64,000 nucleotides of DNA from CAJQLB01 sp041392065 (GTDB lineage: Bacteria; Bacteroidota; Bacteroidia; Flavobacteriales; Flavobacteriaceae), in the NCBI GenBank assembly GCA_041392065.1, contig JAWKMU010000002.1, positions 124,001 through 188,000 on the forward strand. The letters are read 5' to 3'. Below the pieces are notes generated by a model. The model was not told the origin of the DNA. It ran no database searches and was given only the letters and a program-made list of their open reading frames with translations. Below are positions 58,979 through 64,000 of this stretch, in pieces. Both the position numbers and the translations under genes were made by a program. Numbering within the stretch: position 1 is the first letter of the stretch; every line of letters starts with the position of its first letter.

Positions 58979-61957
58979 TTAGTCCATTGAATCACAATGA
59001 AATTGTTGCTTATCTTCTGCTTTAATTGGTTGTGTTTTCATGCCTTTGTTTTTTTCTTGTAGCATCATTGCCATAAGCTCATTGCGTTCTTGTTTTATTT
59101 TAGTACGCATTTGCATGTCTTTTTCAATATCAAAATAAGTAGCACCTTCAATCATGGTCTTTTCTGCTTTAGCATAAACAGATAAAGGATGATCGCTCCA
59201 CAATACAACATCTGCGTCTTTACCCACTTTTATACTACCAACTCTATCATCAATGTGCAATAATTTAGCAGGATTAAGAGTTACCATTTTCCAAGCTTCT
59301 TCTTCGCTAACGCCACCATATTTAACTGTTTTTCCAGCCTCTTGGTTTAAACGTCTAGACATTTCGCCATCATCACTATTAATAGCTGTTGTAACTCCAA
59401 CGTTATGCATAATAGATGCATTATAAGGAATGGCATCGTTTACTTCAAACTTATAAGCCCACCAATCACTAAAAGTTGAAGCACCTACGCCATGTTTTTT
59501 CATAATGTCTGCCACTTTATAACCTTCTAGGATGTGTGTGAAAGTGTTCATTTTGAAGCCAAATCTTTCAGCAACTTTCATCATCATATTGATTTCAGTT
59601 TGCACATAAGAGTGACAACTAATAAAGCGCTCACCATTTAAGATTTCTGCTAAAACTTCCATTTCAATATCATATCTATATGGTTTACCACTTTTCTTTT
59701 TAGCATCGTATTCCTTGGCTCTCGTAAAGTAATCAACAAATAACTGTTCAACTCCCATTCTAGTTCTAGGGAAACGAGTTCCGTTTTGAGAACGTGATTG
59801 TTTTACGTTTTCACCTAAAGCAAATTTTATAAACTTAGGAGCATTTTTGTTTATAAGGCCATCCGCAGATTCTCCCCATTTTAGTTTAATAATGGCAGAG
59901 CGACCTCCAATTGGATTGGCTGAACCATGTAAAATTTGAATTGAGGTAACACCACCAGCAAGGTTTCTATAAATATTAATGTCTTCTGGATCAATGGCAT
60001 CTTCAATAGAAACTTCGGACGAAGAATTATGACCACCTTCATTAATGCTTGCGGCAGCAATGTGAGAGTGCTCATCAATAACTCCAGCTGTTAAATGCTT
60101 TCCAGTAGCATCAATAACTTTTGCACTGCTATCGCTTAAATTGTTTCCAACCTTTGCAATTTTTCCGTTTTTAATTAAGACATCAGTATTTGTTAAAATT
60201 CCTTCAGCTTCATTTGTCCAAACCGTTGCATTTTTAAACAAGATAGTTTCCTGTTGCGGAAGAGATGACACTCCATAAGCTCCATTTGGATAGGTTACAG
60301 GCATCATGTTTACTTCCGTATTATTTCCGCCTCCACGTCTGTTCATTCCTCCTTTTTTGGCATCACCTTCACTAACTGCTTTTTTTGCAAGTACATAAGC
60401 AGTATTTCCATTTGGATCTATAAGTTTTCCATTGAGGTCATCACCACGATCAACCCTTGAAGTAAATCGCATAAACTCTTGTTTAGTAGTATCGATACTA
60501 GTAAAAGTTAGGTTTACCCAATTATCACTGTAGGATATTTTAGAACCTAATTGTTTGCCATCGCTTTTTACATCAGATTTTGGTTTACTTGTAGAATTAG
60601 ATATTGAAATATCATAAGTTTTTCCTGCTAGTGTAAATGAATAATCTCCATTAATATCTTTAACATTCATGTCGTTAATGACATCTCTACTACCTTTTAC
60701 CCAATTTTCATAAAGTGTAGTACCTTTTTCAAAAATATCTCCAGAAGTAATTATAAAGTTTGCATAAGCACCATTTTTTAGAGAACCAATGGCATTGGAC
60801 TGTCCCAAAATTTCGGCTGGAACTGTAGTTAAGGCTTCTAACGCTTTGGTTTTGTCTAATCCATACTCGATAGCCTTCATTATATTAGCTTCAAACATGT
60901 TTGGTGACTTAAGACCACTTGTTGTCAAAGCGAATTTAATTCCATTATCTGCCAAAGCTTTAGGGTTGGATGGTCTTTGATTCCACTCGCGCATTGCAGA
61001 AAGTTCCAATACACTTGCGGCAAAAGGGTCTTCTACATCGTAAGCGTTAGGAAAATCAACTGGAATAATAAAAGTCGCATTTGTTGCTTTAATGTTTTTA
61101 ATACGTTTATATTCGTCTCCTCCTCCTACAATAACATATTGAGTGCCAAATTCATCACCAACCTTATCAACTCTTAAGGCATTGGCTTGGTCTCCAGCAA
61201 CCATTATTTTTACTAAGTTTTTGTTGTTATTAAAGGCTTCAAGTGAACGATCAGTAATAGTTATACCTCCTTTAGCATACCAAGCAGCATCGTGGTTGAC
61301 TTGTCTGATGAGTGCTAAAGTTCCCATAATAGAATTTGGATACGATTGACTTGACTGAAAACTTTTACTTAGTGATGAATAATCGGCTGATCTATCAGAC
61401 AAAATGCGTTCTGCATCGCTTCCTTCACTTGTTAATGCAATTAAAGCTCCTGTGCCACGCATAATACCATCTTGTAAATGTGTATTTACAACACCAAAAC
61501 CTGCTTTTCTTAAATCGGAAGCTGCTTTAGAGTCAAATTTAAAATGATCTACTGCATTTTGTTCTGGTCTTATGTGATCGTTCCAGTAAAAACCTTCACG
61601 AGAAGCATCATACTGTCCACCACCAAAACCTCCACCTCCTTGACGTTTAGGTTTTTCTACTCCAAAATCAGAATAGATGTCAATAAAAGAAGGATAAATA
61701 CTTTTGCCAGAAACATCAATAACCACTGCATTTGCTGGAATATTAACTGTAGCTCCTGAAGCTACAACTTTTCCATTGTGGATTAGTAGAGTGCCTTTGT
61801 CAATAACCTGCGTTGGCGTGACATAAATTTTAGCATTTGTAAATGCAGTGTAATTTGTGTTTTCCGATTTTACGCCATCATTTTTCGGAAAATGCTCTTG
61901 TGCAAAGAGTGTAAATGTGCACATAAGCATCAATAAAAGAAGATACTTTTTAGTCAT
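58979..61957 (-). CDS. Double amidohydrolase-domain protein, N-half degenerate
   Basis: 992 residues, signal peptide 1-19. Two tandem amidohydrolase units. The first (20-560) has SGKSIYPSFIDIYSDFGVEK in place of HxH, followed by a Gly-rich loop (GGGGFGGGQ), and its own composite sheet remnant. The second (570-992) is complete: TGKHLTAGVIDEHSHIAAAS with the metal His pair, TSIQILHGSANPIGG, SCHSYVQTEI, TFTHILEGYKVADIMKKHG and SDDGEMSRRL with the final Asp. Likely hydrolyses an amide or cyclic amide in the periplasm. Operon with the smaller protein downstream. Confidence 0.85.
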   Translation of the reverse strand: MTKKYLLLLMLMCTFTLFAQEHFPKNDGVKSENTNYTAFTNAKIYVTPTQVIDKGTLLIHNGKVVASGATVNIPANAVVIDVSGKSIYPSFIDIYSDFGVEKPKRQGGGGFGGGQYDASREGFYWNDHIRPEQNAVDHFKFDSKAASDLRKAGFGVVNTHLQDGIMRGTGALIALTSEGSDAERILSDRSADYSSLSKSFQSSQSYPNSIMGTLALIRQVNHDAAWYAKGGITITDRSLEAFNNNKNLVKIMVAGDQANALRVDKVGDEFGTQYVIVGGGDEYKRIKNIKATNATFIIPVDFPNAYDVEDPFAASVLELSAMREWNQRPSNPKALADNGIKFALTTSGLKSPNMFEANIMKAIEYGLDKTKALEALTTVPAEILGQSNAIGSLKNGAYANFIITSGDIFEKGTTLYENWVKGSRDVINDMNVKDINGDYSFTLAGKTYDISISNSTSKPKSDVKSDGKQLGSKISYSDNWVNLTFTSIDTTKQEFMRFTSRVDRGDDLNGKLIDPNGNTAYVLAKKAVSEGDAKKGGMNRRGGGNNTEVNMMPVTYPNGAYGVSSLPQQETILFKNATVWTNEAEGILTNTDVLIKNGKIAKVGNNLSDSSAKVIDATGKHLTAGVIDEHSHIAAASINEGGHNSSSEVSIEDAIDPEDINIYRNLAGGVTSIQILHGSANPIGGRSAIIKLKWGESADGLINKNAPKFIKFALGENVKQSRSQNGTRFPRTRMGVEQLFVDYFTRAKEYDAKKKSGKPYRYDIEMEVLAEILNGERFISCHSYVQTEINMMMKVAERFGFKMNTFTHILEGYKVADIMKKHGVGASTFSDWWAYKFEVNDAIPYNASIMHNVGVTTAINSDDGEMSRRLNQEAGKTVKYGGVSEEEAWKMVTLNPAKLLHIDDRVGSIKVGKDADVVLWSDHPLSVYAKAEKTMIEGATYFDIEKDMQMRTKIKQERNELMAMMLQEKNKGMKTQPIKAEDKQQFHCDSMD

Positions 61958-62036
61958 ATTCGGTTGGTAAAAAAATTAGAATTTTAAATGTAGTGAAATA
62001 TAATCTTAATACATTTATTTTAGTTTTTTTTAACGT

Positions 62037-63104
62037 TTAGAGCTCCTTGTTTTTAAAGTAGTTTACAAACAAAGCTACTGCATAGTTATAACTCTCTATA
62101 CCTTTATCTTGGTTATTGGCTTTTAAAAAAGTGCTGTAACTTTCTTTAAATAAAGGCTCTAATGGATTTTGATAAGAATCCCAAAACTCATAGGCTTCTT
62201 GGTAATTTTTTAAAATGCCTTTGTTTATTTTTTCAACGAGGCTTTCATATAAATTTTCGTCACGCATATAAACCTCATTTAAACAGTGACGCAATGCAAA
62301 AATATACCCTGAATATTTAAAGTAAGTGTCTTTATTTTGAATTGCCGAAAGACAACCAATAAAGTTAGTTTCGTTTTCGGCAGCATAACCAATTTGATGT
62401 GCTTTTTCGTGACAAATTGTTGTTGGATACTTAAAAAGAGGAATGAGTCCATCTATCTGAGCTTCATTGGTTAACGGATTTAAATAACCACTAAATCCCA
62501 TATACGTTAAAGGCAAACTGTATAGTGATAATTTTGAGCTTGCAGGACTATGAGTAAGTTGAGGGTAAATTTCTGCAAGATTTTTGTATCCTTCATTAGA
62601 CATTTTTAAAAGTTCTTTTTTAGTAAAAGGAACGTCAACTTTTATAGAATCGTTATTAGTTATAGATAAATGAATAGTGTTAGCCTTATCGATAAGTTTT
62701 TCAGTAACGGATTGCAACTCTTCGGTGGTGTAAGTATGGTCAAGTTTTAATGTTTTATGTAGAGGAAGTCTGTAATAGTTCATTCCCCAAAAAATATGAA
62801 ATGCGAAGTAGAGAAGAGAACAAGCTGTTAACACTTCTAAAATCCATTGTTTAGTGTCTTTTATTATGCGTTTTCTATTGATAACAAACCATCTAATAAT
62901 GTAAATTCCAGCAATGGTATAAAACACATCACCAACAGAAAACGGAATCCAGCCAAATACATAACGCAATATTTTTGATGTATATTGATAAATACCATTA
63001 CTGTAATAAGCTTCAATAAATTCAGGATAATTACTCAGCCATTTCACGATGACATACTGTGGAATGATGCTAATGGCAAGTAAGAATTTTTGGGTCTTGG
63101 ACAT
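62037..63104 (-). CDS. DUF3810 membrane protein with HEKAH motif
   Basis: 355 residues. N-terminal membrane helices (8-25, 52-75 and 90-107) precede a soluble domain. The DUF3810 hallmarks are FWGMNYYRLPL and ICHEKAHQIGYAAENETNFIGCL: the HEKAH (232-236) is a zinc-metallopeptidase signature, and the Glu in AAENE could be the third ligand. To my knowledge its peptidase activity is untested. A TATTTTTG -7-like element ends only four bases before the ATG. Confidence 0.82.
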   Translation of the reverse strand: MSKTQKFLLAISIIPQYVIVKWLSNYPEFIEAYYSNGIYQYTSKILRYVFGWIPFSVGDVFYTIAGIYIIRWFVINRKRIIKDTKQWILEVLTACSLLYFAFHIFWGMNYYRLPLHKTLKLDHTYTTEELQSVTEKLIDKANTIHLSITNNDSIKVDVPFTKKELLKMSNEGYKNLAEIYPQLTHSPASSKLSLYSLPLTYMGFSGYLNPLTNEAQIDGLIPLFKYPTTICHEKAHQIGYAAENETNFIGCLSAIQNKDTYFKYSGYIFALRHCLNEVYMRDENLYESLVEKINKGILKNYQEAYEFWDSYQNPLEPLFKESYSTFLKANNQDKGIESYNYAVALFVNYFKNKEL

Positions 63105-63149
63105 GTTTCAAAAATAGCGAAATGTTTACAAAACTAAGAGATGAATAAT

Positions 63150-63157
63150 TACCTTTG
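63150..63157 (+). promoter_or_regulatory. Candidate -7 element of pepD
   Basis: TACCTTTG matches TAnnTTTG and ends 21 bases before the start codon. The -33 position shows TTTA only. Confidence 0.35.
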
Positions 63158-63178
63158 TAACACATTTATAAAATAAAT

Positions 63179-64000
63179 ATGAATTCAGAAATTAGACAGT
63201 TAGAACCAAAAGTACTTTGGAATAAGTTTGCAGACCTAAATGCTGTACCAAGACCATCAAAAAAAGAAGAAAAGGTTATAGCGTTTATAAAACATTTTGG
63301 AGAATCGCTTGGTTTGAAAACCTTGGTTGATGAAGTTGGAAATGTGATCATATCAAAACCTGCCACAAAAGGTATGGAAGATAGAAAACCAATTGTGATG
63401 CAGTCGCATTTAGATATGGTTCATCAAAAAAATGCAGATACGAACTTTGATTTTGATACGCAAGGTATTGATATGTTAATTGATGGTGATTGGGTAAAAG
63501 CAAAAGGCACAACTTTAGGCGCAGATAATGGACTTGGAGTCGCAACTATCATGGCCATTCTGGAAAGTGATACCATAGTTCATCCAGCTATAGAGGCTTT
63601 ATTTACCATTGATGAAGAAACAGGAATGACAGGAGCAATGGGATTGAAAGGAGGATTACTGAAAGGTGAAATTCTATTGAATCTGGATACAGAAGAAGAT
63701 GATGAAATTGGAGTAGGTTGTGCTGGAGGTATTGATGTTACTGCAACACGAACTTACAAACCTGAACCTGTTTTAGATAATTATGTAGCTTATAAAATTT
63801 TAGTTAAAGGTCTAAATGGAGGTCACTCAGGTATGCAGATTCATGAGGGCTTAGGTAATGCGAATGTTATCATGAATAGGCTACTTTATAGCGTCGTCAA
63901 CATCATTAAAATTTGTGATATAGATGGTGGAGGTTTACGCAACGCAATCCCAAGAGAAAGTGTTGTGACTGTGGTTTTAGATAGCTCGAATAAAGAAGAG
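63179..64000 (+). CDS. pepD: Beta-alanyl-histidine dipeptidase (PepD), N-terminal part
   Basis: The gene begins with ATG at 63179 and runs off the right edge after 274 codons. M20-family cytosolic dipeptidase: LNAVPRPSKKEEKV, MQSHLDMVHQKN (metal His and Asp), TTLGADNGLGVA with the bridging Asp, TIDEETGMTGAMGL with the catalytic and ligand Glu, and LNLDTEEDDEIGVGCAGG. The lid domain then begins with KGLNGGHSGMQIHEGLGNAN. PepD cleaves X-His and other dipeptides. Divergent from DUF3810. Confidence 0.93.
   Translation, partial: MNSEIRQLEPKVLWNKFADLNAVPRPSKKEEKVIAFIKHFGESLGLKTLVDEVGNVIISKPATKGMEDRKPIVMQSHLDMVHQKNADTNFDFDTQGIDMLIDGDWVKAKGTTLGADNGLGVATIMAILESDTIVHPAIEALFTIDEETGMTGAMGLKGGLLKGEILLNLDTEEDDEIGVGCAGGIDVTATRTYKPEPVLDNYVAYKILVKGLNGGHSGMQIHEGLGNANVIMNRLLYSVVNIIKICDIDGGGLRNAIPRESVVTVVLDSSNKEE

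Noticed and set aside
59881..61759. Several frames of 60-75 codons inside the large amidohydrolase gene on both strands.
   Set aside because: They are shadows of a long, well-supported gene and have no start context or family blocks.

Overview
The window reads as ordinary chromosome of a marine-type member of the Flavobacteriaceae (Bacteroidota). The DNA is AT-rich. Genes rarely have Shine-Dalgarno sequences. Promoters fit the Bacteroidota pattern TTTG-N19/20-TAnnTTTG. Lipoproteins carry the relaxed Bacteroidota lipobox, one protein ends in a type IX secretion sorting domain, and many small families typical of flavobacteria appear (DUF4252, DUF4294, DUF3810, DUF4268, DUF4136, DUF6503, SatD/DUF3307). 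CarB has the short form without a regulatory domain. I found no rRNA, tRNA, CRISPR array, prophage or complete insertion sequence. No gene-free stretch exceeds 300 bases.

Layout. 1-9 kb: the start of a peptide-binding lipoprotein gene, the tRNA-modifying enzyme MtaB, a lytic transglycosylase, rpmH, carB and a secreted cupredoxin. 9-12 kb: a DUF3307/SatD pair behind an unusual three-operator promoter, then rmuC. 12-15 kb: an iron-type ABC importer. 15-19 kb: an S41 peptidase, then an ECF sigma/anti-sigma operon with two DUF4252 proteins. 19-24 kb: purB with a small membrane protein coupled to its stop codon, a haem protein, a glycosyltransferase and a cupin. 24-27 kb: an RDD gene in a cassette-like unit, a TfoX-like protein and an M48 peptidase. 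27-33 kb: alanine and acetate-type symporters followed by acs. 33-42 kb: peptidases, an MFS exporter, PrsW, a Nudix hydrolase and a haemolysin III protein. 42-45 kb: an extradiol dioxygenase followed by a second cassette-like unit carrying an Lnt-like acyltransferase. 45-55 kb: a ZIP transporter, methyltransferases, an asparagine-synthetase-like protein, ArgE with a YfcC carrier, a CAAX-type protease, a GIY-YIG gene between inverted repeats and a SpoU methylase. 55-64 kb: surface lipoproteins, paired amidohydrolases, DUF3810 and the start of pepD.

How the genes fit together. Most of the window is housekeeping metabolism plus processing and import of peptides and amino acids: M28, M42, M48, S41 and PepD peptidases, ArgE with YfcC, an AGCS symporter and an SBP family 5 binding protein. 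The DUF4212/SSS symporter with Acs forms a carboxylate uptake and activation module.

The most interesting material is accessory. (1) SatD has a class III nucleotidyl-cyclase-like motif pattern and a C-terminal HTH. It is coupled to a membrane protein and transcribed from a promoter whose -33/-7 spacer is filled by one of three 20-bp palindromes set exactly 28 bp apart. (2) A solo GIY-YIG endonuclease lies between 23-bp inverted repeats related to repeats scattered elsewhere in the window. (3) Two apparently foreign single-gene units have related inverted termini (consensus TTCGYTTAWCG). (4) The dioxygenase gene sits between two copies of the 3' end of the haemolysin III gene.
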